DNA from: Cytophagaceae bacterium
Lineage (GTDB): Bacteria; Bacteroidota; Bacteroidia; Cytophagales; Spirosomataceae
Reading direction: 5' to 3'
DNA: 64,000 nt
NCBI GenBank assembly: GCA_947450365.1
Contig: CANFVE010000007.1
Coordinates: 1 to 64,000, forward strand
The position numbers and the translations under genes are program-made. The notes under the pieces are model-generated. The model made no database searches, was not told the origin of the DNA, and was given only the letters and a program-made list of their open reading frames with translations. This document shows, one piece after another, positions 53,866 to 61,788 of this stretch. Each line of letters starts with the position of its first letter. Position 1 is the first letter of the stretch.

Positions 53866-55023
53866 ATGCGAATCCTGCTGCTTTTGTGCCTGATTTCGGG
53901 ATCCTTGTGGGCCCAAAATCCTAAAATTGTATCGTCTATGCTCATCTTTCCGGGCCAAGAAAAACATGTGCACGGAAGTAGTTTGGTCGCACTGCCTAAT
54001 GGCGATTTCCTTTCCGTCTGGTTTTATGGTTCCGGGGAGCGATCTGCTGACGATGTAAAACTCATGGGCGCCCGCCTACGCAAAGGCGAAAAAAAATGGT
54101 CTGAACCTTTTTTGATGGCAGACACGCCGAACTTGCCCGATTGCAACCCTGTTCTATTTTTAAATCAATCGAACAAATTATTTCTCGTGTGGATCGCCGT
54201 TCAGGCAAATCAGTGGGAACAGTCCATCTTGCGGGTCCGCACCTCCCTGAATTATAATGGCCCTGGTGCGCCTGTGTGGGATTGGCAAGACAATATCTTG
54301 TTGAAACCCTCCGATGCTTTCGCCAAAGAGGTGGCGAGTAAATTAGGGCAATTGCCTGCGCATGGAATCGGTTGGGCCGGTTATGCCCCCAAATACGATC
54401 AAATGATTCGCAATGCGGCGACAGATTTAGTGAAACGATCGACCGGGTGGATGACCCGCATTAAGCCCTTGGTTTTACCTGATCGCATTATTTTGCCTTT
54501 GTATTCTGACGGCTTTAATTTATCCTTGATGGCGATATCAGAGGATCAAGGGAATTCCTGGCGGCCAAGTTTGCCCGTGGTAGGTCGCGGTCCGATCCAA
54601 CCGGCCTTGGCCTTAAAAAAAGACAGAACAATCGTCGCCTTGATGCGAGATAGTGGAGATGATCCACCGCGTGTGCATCGCAGTGAATCGAAGGACCGGG
54701 GAGAATCCTGGAGCGCTACGCAAAAAACGGAAATACCGAATACGGCGAGTGTTGAATTGTTGGTCTTGCAAGATGGCCGCTGGGCCTTTTTAGGCAATGA
54801 CATCAGCGATGGGCGCTATCGATTCCAATTGTACATTTCCTCCGACGAAGGAGCCACTTGGCCCATTAAAATCCCAATTGAACAAGTAGAGCCCGGCAAA
54901 GGCAGCTTTTCTTACCCATCCCTTATTCAAACGAAAGATGGTCTTTTGCACATGACCTATTCTTCCCATGTAGGGGATACCCAAAAATCTATTAAATACG
55001 TGATTGTTAATCCAAATCTATGA
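53866..55023 (+). CDS. Sialidase/BNR-repeat family secreted protein
   Basis: This 385-residue protein has a signal peptide (MRILLLLCLISGSLWAQ) and a six-bladed propeller with Asp boxes: SEDQGNSW (about 225-232), SKDRGESW (about 275-282) and SSDEGATW (about 324-331). HVHGSSLVALPNGDFLSVWF is the usual start of the BNR_2 type. The exact activity cannot be read from motifs: the group includes exo-sialidases but also lyases and uncharacterised glycan-binding proteins. It overlaps the next gene by 4 bases (ATGA). Confidence 0.85.
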   Translation: MRILLLLCLISGSLWAQNPKIVSSMLIFPGQEKHVHGSSLVALPNGDFLSVWFYGSGERSADDVKLMGARLRKGEKKWSEPFLMADTPNLPDCNPVLFLNQSNKLFLVWIAVQANQWEQSILRVRTSLNYNGPGAPVWDWQDNILLKPSDAFAKEVASKLGQLPAHGIGWAGYAPKYDQMIRNAATDLVKRSTGWMTRIKPLVLPDRIILPLYSDGFNLSLMAISEDQGNSWRPSLPVVGRGPIQPALALKKDRTIVALMRDSGDDPPRVHRSESKDRGESWSATQKTEIPNTASVELLVLQDGRWAFLGNDISDGRYRFQLYISSDEGATWPIKIPIEQVEPGKGSFSYPSLIQTKDGLLHMTYSSHVGDTQKSIKYVIVNPNL

Positions 55024-57245
55024 AAAATTTTGCCCTGATTTCGCTATTCCTATTGGCTACTCTTTCCTTGTTTGCACAAAAAAAAGAGGCCCAACCCGTA
55101 TACCAGGATAAGGCCTTTATACAGGAGTATAGCATCAAATATTATTTTCCGAAAGGAAGCCAAACCACAATTATTGCGGCCCATTCCGATCGGAATAAGG
55201 ATATAAAATTATTGTCCAACGAGGGCTTGTTTCTTCCCCGAGACGGTCAATTTTTGCACCCAGGGTCTCTCGTTGCCGACAAACGCTATCGCACACAAGC
55301 ACCCAAAAAAGTGCGGGTTTTATCAACGTTCGAAAATCAATTTGTATTCGCGGATGACAAAGCCGTTTTTTCGCAAGCTTGGGCGGGAAGTGTGTATGCA
55401 AAGCATGAATTGGCGGGGATAACATTGTTGGCGGCGAGTGGGACGTCTACTTTTTTGATGAGCGATGGGAATAATCTTCATCTAGTGGAAGGAGGAAAAA
55501 CCAGCTTCAAAACCAGTCTCGGTTCCGACCAGATTTTAGACATCCGATTTCATGCACCTACTGGCTCATTTTTTGTCTTATGTATGGGCTCACTGTCTCA
55601 AATGAACACTGTCACAAAATCGTTGGTTACGCTGGTGAAAGGGAGTAATTTTCAATCCTTTGATGTGTCGGGGAATCAAGTGTTGATCGGTTCCTCGGAC
55701 GGATATCGTGAATTTGACCTTACGACAAAATCCTGGAAAGGGGACCTGCAAAGTAAGTTGCCTGTTTCGGACATTCAGGTGCTTCGGCATGTAGGGGGGA
55801 AATGGTGGTTTGGGACGAAAAATGGGGCTTTTTCGTTGCGAAAAGATGGCAAATATGATTATTACCAAGGGGAGCGCTGGCTGCCCGGAAACGATGTCAA
55901 ACACATTGCGGCAGGCCCTCAAAACTCCGTGTTGATTTCCACGAATGCGGGCTTGAGTCAAATTTGTTTCAAGGCTATGAGCCTACATGAAAAGGCGATG
56001 TTTTTTGAGGAACAGGTGCGCGCACGACATATTCGTAATGGGTTTAATGCAAGCCTTTCGGGCATGGATCATGGGGATATTTCCACAGGGTATTTATCGG
56101 ATTCGGACAATGATGGCTTGTGGACTTCGATGTATTTAGGCGGGGAAATTTTCCGCTATGCGGTGACTAAAGAAAAGGATGCCTTGGAGAATATTCGGGA
56201 GTGTTTGGACGGCATGGAACGCTTGTATACGATCAATCAAATACCGGGATTCCCTTCGCGTTCTTTTGAGCGGAGCGGGTTTATCAATCAATTGTCTGAC
56301 CCGGAACGCTGGCAACATGCTTCTGATCCGGAGTGGGATTGGAAGGCTACCACCTCCTCAGATGAGGTTATAGGCCATATATTTGCATTTGGGGCCTTGG
56401 CGGAATTGGTGGATGAGCCGAATTTGCGCAAGCGCTCGATTGTCTTGATTGATACCTTAATGTCTCATATCATCAAGAATAATTGGTATTTGATTGATTA
56501 CAATGGCAAGCCTACCATGTGGGGACGTTGGAATCCGGAATATGTCAATGGTTTTCCAACCAACATCGGGGATCGAAAATTAAATTCGTCTAATATCATG
56601 GCGATGCTACAAACCGCCTATCGATTCACTAAGAAGCCGATTTACAAACAAAAGGCCTTTGAATTAATGGAAAAACACGGCTATTTCACGAATCTGATGC
56701 GGCCGATTAAGCAGATTGGGATGGCGAATCCAGATGGAGATCCATTGGCGAAAAATCTTTCCGATGGCTGGAATCATTCCGATGATGAAATGTATTTTGT
56801 CGGCTATTGGGGCCTATATCGATATGCCTTTAATGATACGCTGAAGGCTTCCTATAAAAAGGCGATCATCGATCACTGGGAAGCAGAGCGGCCGGAAAAA
56901 GAGGGCGCTTGGAATATTTTTACGGCCTTGACAGGAACGAAACAATTTGATTTGGACGAGGCGGCTTGGTATTTACGTGAACATCCCTTAGATTTAGTGG
57001 ATTGGGCGATCCAAAATAGCCACCGAAAAGATATCGAATTACTGCCGGCCAATTTCAGGGACCAAACAACGAATGAAGTTTTGCCCCCAGATGAGCGACC
57101 GATTCAGCGGCACAATGGGAACATGTTTCACTTAGACCGTAATGGAGGAAATGGAACATCAGAACATAGTGCTGGGGATATTTGGCTATTGCCGTATTGG
57201 CTTGGACGCTATTTAGGGGTCATAAGTGCTCCTGTAGGAAAATGA
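55020..57245 (+). CDS. Secreted two-domain protein: propeller plus alpha/alpha-toroid
   Basis: This 741-residue protein has a signal peptide (to about 19, LLATLSLFAQ). Residues about 50-325 show repeated W-GTKNG and SSDGYREFD-type strands like a regulator-type beta-propeller (GKWWFGTKNGAFSLRKDGKY). Residues about 335-735 are helical with HGDISTGYLSDSDNDGLWTS, YINQIPGFPSRSFE-like and GWNHSDDEMYFVGYWGLYRY segments, resembling the (alpha/alpha)6 barrels of glycoside hydrolases and lyases. I cannot assign it to a numbered family. It sits between the sialidase-like gene and the GntP permease in one operon. Confidence 0.7.
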   Translation: MKNFALISLFLLATLSLFAQKKEAQPVYQDKAFIQEYSIKYYFPKGSQTTIIAAHSDRNKDIKLLSNEGLFLPRDGQFLHPGSLVADKRYRTQAPKKVRVLSTFENQFVFADDKAVFSQAWAGSVYAKHELAGITLLAASGTSTFLMSDGNNLHLVEGGKTSFKTSLGSDQILDIRFHAPTGSFFVLCMGSLSQMNTVTKSLVTLVKGSNFQSFDVSGNQVLIGSSDGYREFDLTTKSWKGDLQSKLPVSDIQVLRHVGGKWWFGTKNGAFSLRKDGKYDYYQGERWLPGNDVKHIAAGPQNSVLISTNAGLSQICFKAMSLHEKAMFFEEQVRARHIRNGFNASLSGMDHGDISTGYLSDSDNDGLWTSMYLGGEIFRYAVTKEKDALENIRECLDGMERLYTINQIPGFPSRSFERSGFINQLSDPERWQHASDPEWDWKATTSSDEVIGHIFAFGALAELVDEPNLRKRSIVLIDTLMSHIIKNNWYLIDYNGKPTMWGRWNPEYVNGFPTNIGDRKLNSSNIMAMLQTAYRFTKKPIYKQKAFELMEKHGYFTNLMRPIKQIGMANPDGDPLAKNLSDGWNHSDDEMYFVGYWGLYRYAFNDTLKASYKKAIIDHWEAERPEKEGAWNIFTALTGTKQFDLDEAAWYLREHPLDLVDWAIQNSHRKDIELLPANFRDQTTNEVLPPDERPIQRHNGNMFHLDRNGGNGTSEHSAGDIWLLPYWLGRYLGVISAPVGK

Positions 57246-57249
57246 AATA

Positions 57250-58560
57250 ATGAGTATTTGGGTATTGATTAGCTTGGCGATTTTGGTATTGGTGCTGTTC
57301 ATTTCAGTGCTGAAACTCCAACCCTTCATTGCGTTTCTATTCGTTTCCTTAGGCCTTGGCATATCCCAATTAAGTACGGAAGAAACTGTCGCTGCGATCC
57401 AAAAAGGAATCGGCGGGACGCTGGGGTCCATCATTCCCATCATTATTTTGGGGGCGATGATCGGAAAAATGGTTGCGAAAAGTAAGGCTACACTGGTTTT
57501 ATCCGAAAGTTTTGTCGGTTTTTTTGGGCCAAAACATCTGCCTTTTGCCTTTATGGTGATTGGTTTTATCGTAGGCCTTCCTTTATTCTATTCGGTGGCA
57601 TTTTTGTTGCTCGCGCCTTTGGTTTTGTCGACTGCGCAGCGGTATCAAATCCCTGCCGTGTATTTGGGAATCCCCATGCTCGCTTCTTTGTCCATCACAC
57701 AAGGGTTTTTACCACCTCATCCGGCGCCGTATTATTTAGTTACGCATTTACCTGGCGCGGACATGGGGATAACTTTGGGTTATGGAATCTTGATTTCGAT
57801 TCCGGCGATGCTGGCCTCGGGCTGGCTTTTTGGGAAAACACTGAAAAATATTCCAGCGAATCCGATGTCCTTCGTGGAGGAATCTCAAGCCGGGAATCTA
57901 CCTGGGCTTGGGGTGAGCTTGTTGGTGTTATTGTTGCCCGTGGGGTTAATCGCGATTCAATCGTTAGCCAAAGGCCTATTGCCGCCGGATCATGTGTTGA
58001 GCACTTTGATTGCATTTGCGGGCGAACCGATGGTGGCTTTATTGATTTCATTGATCGTGGCGGTGTACCTATTAGGTTTTCGTCGAGGGATTTTATGGGA
58101 AGAGATGCGCAGTTGGTTGTTGGACTCGATGAAGGAAATTTCGCCCTTGATGTTGACTTTTGGAGGGGCTGGGGCATTTAAGGAAATTTTGCAGGCGATG
58201 CATGTAGGGGATGCGTTGTTGGGTTTGGTGCAGGGATCTGCGATAAATCCGCTGGTGATTTCTTGGTTGATCGCGGCCGTGTTGCGCATTGTGACGGGTT
58301 CGTCTACGGTGTCGGGAATTACCACGGCGGGATTGATTTTGCCTTTATTGGTGGAATCGGGGGTGAATCCGAACTTACTAGCCTTAAGCATCGGCGCCGG
58401 ATCGATGGTATTGTCTCATGTGAACGATGCGGGATTTTGGTTATATAAGGAATATTTTGGGGTTTCTGTTCAAAATTCCTTACGTTCGTGGACCATTATG
58501 GAAACAATTCTTGCGGTGGTAGGTTTGATAGGAGTATTGGTTTTAGAACAAATAATTTAA
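57250..58560 (+). CDS. GntP family permease (gluconate/sugar-acid:H+ symporter)
   Basis: This 436-residue inner-membrane protein has about twelve hydrophobic segments and GntP landmarks: QGFLPPHPAPYYLVTHLPGA (about 156-175) and VTGSSTVSGITTAGLILPLL with SHVNDAGFWLYKEYFG in the C-terminal half. The family imports gluconate, other aldonates and related acids. Its presence as the only inner-membrane importer in this enzyme cluster suggests the end product is a sugar acid. It starts 4 bases after the previous gene. Confidence 0.93.
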   Translation: MSIWVLISLAILVLVLFISVLKLQPFIAFLFVSLGLGISQLSTEETVAAIQKGIGGTLGSIIPIIILGAMIGKMVAKSKATLVLSESFVGFFGPKHLPFAFMVIGFIVGLPLFYSVAFLLLAPLVLSTAQRYQIPAVYLGIPMLASLSITQGFLPPHPAPYYLVTHLPGADMGITLGYGILISIPAMLASGWLFGKTLKNIPANPMSFVEESQAGNLPGLGVSLLVLLLPVGLIAIQSLAKGLLPPDHVLSTLIAFAGEPMVALLISLIVAVYLLGFRRGILWEEMRSWLLDSMKEISPLMLTFGGAGAFKEILQAMHVGDALLGLVQGSAINPLVISWLIAAVLRIVTGSSTVSGITTAGLILPLLVESGVNPNLLALSIGAGSMVLSHVNDAGFWLYKEYFGVSVQNSLRSWTIMETILAVVGLIGVLVLEQII

Positions 58561-58571
58561 ATAGATTACAG

Positions 58572-59606
58572 ATGATTCAAGTTGCCGGCTACGGAGCCAT
58601 TGATGCCCAGGCGCCCATTGCGCCTATTTCGTTTGAACGCAGAGACATAGGTCCTAAAGATATTTTAATTGATATTCTATATTGTGGCGTGTGCCATTCA
58701 GATATTCACATGGCACGTTCCGAATGGGGCCCTTCGGTTTATCCGATTGTCCCAGGCCACGAGATTGTGGGGAAAATTACACAAATTGGTTCTGCCGTTT
58801 CCCAGTTTAAAGTGGGTGAAATTGCCGGCGTAGGTGTTTTTGTGGATTCGTGCCGGGAATGTCCTTCGTGTAAAAAGGGTCAGGAGCAATATTGTGATGA
58901 AGGATTTACTCCTACCTACAATGGCTATTATCGAGATGGGAAAACGCCAACTTTCGGCGGGTATTCGAATCAATATGTGGTGGACGAGGATTATGCCTTA
59001 CATATTCCTTTTACGTCGGAATTAGAACGCGTCGCGCCTTTATTGTGTGCGGGGATTACGACGTATTCCCCCTTGCGTTATGCGGGCGTGGGTCCGGGTC
59101 ACAAAGTGGCCGTGTTGGGATTAGGAGGCTTAGGTCATATGGCCGTTAAATTTGCGGCGTCCTTTGGGGCGGAAGTAACGATGTTAAGCACCTCGCCTTC
59201 TAAAGAAGCAGATGCTAAGCGCTTAGGCGCCCATCATTTTGCTTTGTCGACGGATAAGGAACAAATGAAGGCTCTGCGAGGCCAATTTGATTTTATTTTA
59301 AATACCGTCGCAGCTAAATATGACTTGAACAAGTTCTTGGATTTATTGACTGTGGAGGGGAAAATGTTATTGGTTGGTATTCCTCCAGAAGACAATGAAT
59401 TAGGTTCAGCCAAATTAATTTCGCGCCGAAGAAGTATCATTGGATCGAATATTGGGGGGATTGCTGAGACCCAGGAGATGTTGGATTATTGTGCCAAACA
59501 CAACATTTTATCGGATGTGGAAGAGATTCAAATGTCGGAAATCAACGGGGCCTATGACCGTATTTTGAAATCGGACGTTAAATATCGCTTCGTGATTAAA
59601 ATGTAG
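58572..59606 (+). CDS. Zinc-dependent NAD(P) alcohol dehydrogenase (cinnamyl-alcohol-dehydrogenase type)
   Basis: This 344-residue enzyme has the catalytic zinc site residues in YCGVCHSDIH (about 35-44) and PGHEIVG (about 61-67), the structural zinc cysteines CRECPSCKKGQEQYC (about 93-107) and the cofactor loop LGLGGLGHMAVK (about 175-186). It resembles YahK/CAD enzymes that reduce aldehydes with NADPH. I use the ATG at 58572 (MIQVAGYG); a longer frame opening at 58488 overlaps the permease. It is last of the enzyme run and could reduce or oxidise a product of the pathway. Confidence 0.93.
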   Translation: MIQVAGYGAIDAQAPIAPISFERRDIGPKDILIDILYCGVCHSDIHMARSEWGPSVYPIVPGHEIVGKITQIGSAVSQFKVGEIAGVGVFVDSCRECPSCKKGQEQYCDEGFTPTYNGYYRDGKTPTFGGYSNQYVVDEDYALHIPFTSELERVAPLLCAGITTYSPLRYAGVGPGHKVAVLGLGGLGHMAVKFAASFGAEVTMLSTSPSKEADAKRLGAHHFALSTDKEQMKALRGQFDFILNTVAAKYDLNKFLDLLTVEGKMLLVGIPPEDNELGSAKLISRRRSIIGSNIGGIAETQEMLDYCAKHNILSDVEEIQMSEINGAYDRILKSDVKYRFVIKM

Positions 59607-59691
59607 ACACATTCGGAAAGTTGGTCTATAAAAAGGCAAATCAATTTTAGGAAATTTATACCTTTCGAAAAATTGAATTAAACCCCTTTTT

Positions 59692-61182
59692 ATGAACCCT
59701 ATCCAAGCGGGTCTTGCTGCTTTTATCAGTGCAACGCCCTCTCCATCCGCCCAAGCACCCCAAGGAATCTTATTGTCTCAATTAGACAATATCTTAGGAA
59801 CATCCTTAGATCTCAAAATTATTGCGTCGAGCTTCGAAGCCGCACAAAAAGCAGAGGCTTCGATTGTTTCAGAAATACAGCGGTTAAATCAAATATTAGG
59901 TAGCTTTAACCCGAATTCTGAGTTTAGTCTTTGGTCCAAAACTTCCGGGGAAGCGGTTCGCGTCTCCGACGAATTATTTTCTGTATTAACCAAATTTGAA
60001 TCTTGGCGCGAAGCAACTGGCGGTGTTATCCAAGCGGCCTCCGAACACATCACCGAATTGTGGCAAGCGGCCTCCGAAGGCGGTCAAGTTCCTCAGACAG
60101 CAGATGTAACCCGCGTGGTTACAGAGGCGAATCAAACACATTATATCTTACATCACGAATCGCAAAGTGCTACGAAATTGACGAATGTGTCCATGCGCTT
60201 ACATTCCTTGGCAAAAAGTTTTGTCATGAATCAAGCGGCTCAAAAGGGCATGCAAGAAACAGGCGTTTCTGGAATGGTTTTGAATCTCGGGGGCGATATG
60301 GTCGTGAAGGGACAATGGACGGAAAAAGTCGCGATAGCGAATCCTCGGAACGCATCGGAAAATGCAGAGGCATTGCAAATTGTGCAAATAAATAATAAAT
60401 CCATCGCAACCAGTGGGGATTACCGCCGGGGATTTGACGTGGGAGGCCAGTGGTATTCACACATCATCGACCCACGCAGCGGCGAGCCGGCGAAAGATAT
60501 CATTAGCGCGACGGTCATTCATCCAGACGCGAGTACTGCCGGGGCTTTGGCCACCGCTTTTACCGTGTTGTCTATAGATGAAATCAAGCAAGTGGCGGAT
60601 GAAAATCCGGGCACTGAATTTTTGTTGGTTACGAAGGTAGGGGAACAAATCCCAAGTGAAAATTGGTCCGGTAGCCCGATCGTGGCATCGAATTCCCCGG
60701 CCAATTCCGCGATTTCCTACGTGAACTTGAAGGAGAAATTATGGAACGAGAAACAGGAATTGGTCATCAATTTGGAGTTAGCCAAATTCGAAGGACGCTT
60801 CCGCCGCCCATTTGTTGCCGTGTGGATTGAGGATGAGGAAGGCCAACCGGTACGCCGCTTGGCGGTTTGGTACAACAAACCTCGCTGGCTACCCGATTTA
60901 CGCTATTTCTATGCCGCTCAGCGCAAAAGTGAAATCGACATGACTTCCTTTACCGGTGCCACGCGTTCGGCAGGGAATTATTCATTGAATTGGGATGGGA
61001 AAAATGACCAAGGCCAACTCGTCAAACAAGGAAAATATACCGTGTTCATCGAAGCGGCTCGCGAACATGGAACCTATCAATTAATCAAGCAAGAGATGAA
61101 TTTTAATGGAAAGGCGCAGGATAAACCTTTGCCGGGCAACGAAGAAATTACCTCTGCATCCTTATCGTATCGCGACAAATAA
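59692..61182 (+). CDS. ApbE-like FAD:protein FMN transferase fused to DUF2271
   Basis: This 496-residue protein has an ApbE domain (about 28-320) and a C-terminal DUF2271 domain (about 350-480). ApbE landmarks are LNLGGDMVVKGQW (about 202-214) and TSGDYRRGFDV with SHIIDPRSGEP (about 242-268). The second part contains FVAVWIEDEEGQPVRRLAVW and NYSLNWDGKNDQG. ApbE enzymes attach FMN to secreted or membrane redox proteins. The N-terminus (FISATPSPSAQA) is only a weak signal peptide. The membrane protein gene follows with no gap, a pairing seen in iron-reduction and flavin-based electron-transfer modules. Confidence 0.88.
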   Translation: MNPIQAGLAAFISATPSPSAQAPQGILLSQLDNILGTSLDLKIIASSFEAAQKAEASIVSEIQRLNQILGSFNPNSEFSLWSKTSGEAVRVSDELFSVLTKFESWREATGGVIQAASEHITELWQAASEGGQVPQTADVTRVVTEANQTHYILHHESQSATKLTNVSMRLHSLAKSFVMNQAAQKGMQETGVSGMVLNLGGDMVVKGQWTEKVAIANPRNASENAEALQIVQINNKSIATSGDYRRGFDVGGQWYSHIIDPRSGEPAKDIISATVIHPDASTAGALATAFTVLSIDEIKQVADENPGTEFLLVTKVGEQIPSENWSGSPIVASNSPANSAISYVNLKEKLWNEKQELVINLELAKFEGRFRRPFVAVWIEDEEGQPVRRLAVWYNKPRWLPDLRYFYAAQRKSEIDMTSFTGATRSAGNYSLNWDGKNDQGQLVKQGKYTVFIEAAREHGTYQLIKQEMNFNGKAQDKPLPGNEEITSASLSYRDK

Positions 61183-61788
61183 ATGAAAACACCCGCACCT
61201 AAGTGGAAAGCTCCGGTGGCGAATTGGACCCGCTGGCTTCACATTTATCTGTCTATGTTCAGTTTCATCATCGTATTGTTTTTCGCGGTGACGGGCTTGA
61301 CCTTAAATCACGTGGATTGGTTTCCGGAATCTGTTCGTAATTCGGAATTAGACGATCGCTTAAATCCGGCTTGGGTCAATGTTGCGGATACGGCGAAGAT
61401 TAATAAATTGACCATCGTCGAGCATTTGCGAGAAAAGCATAAGGTCCATGGGCAAATCAATGATTTCCGGCTCGAGGAAGAAGAAGTATCTATTTCCTTT
61501 CAAGGCCCTGGATATACCGCGGACGTATTTATTGATCGTCAAAAGGGCAGTTATCACCTCGCCGAAACGCAGATGGGGATTTTTGCCATTATGAATGATT
61601 TACACAAAGGTCGGGATACCGGAAAAGCCTGGTCCTGGGTGATCGATTTTTCAGCGATTTTTATGACGCTAATTTCGGTGACAGGATTGATTTTATTGTT
61701 GTTTTTGAAAAAGCGCCGCAACAATGGCCTCTTATGGGCCGTAATTGGCGGTATTATTTCCTTAATCCTCGTCTTCTACTGTATGTAA
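61183..61788 (+). CDS. PepSY-associated membrane protein
   Basis: This 201-residue protein has one N-terminal membrane helix (about 22-42, with FAVTGLTLNHVDWF), a periplasmic PepSY-like part (about 60-140) and two C-terminal membrane helices (about 150-170, 180-200). HKGRDTGKAWSWVID after the periplasmic domain is typical of PepSY_TM proteins, whose histidines may bind haem. It is directly coupled to the ApbE-DUF2271 gene and may be its flavinylated or electron-carrying partner, although no clear FMN-attachment threonine motif is visible. The 3' end overlaps the convergent gene by 27 bases. Confidence 0.85.
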   Translation: MKTPAPKWKAPVANWTRWLHIYLSMFSFIIVLFFAVTGLTLNHVDWFPESVRNSELDDRLNPAWVNVADTAKINKLTIVEHLREKHKVHGQINDFRLEEEEVSISFQGPGYTADVFIDRQKGSYHLAETQMGIFAIMNDLHKGRDTGKAWSWVIDFSAIFMTLISVTGLILLLFLKKRRNNGLLWAVIGGIISLILVFYCM

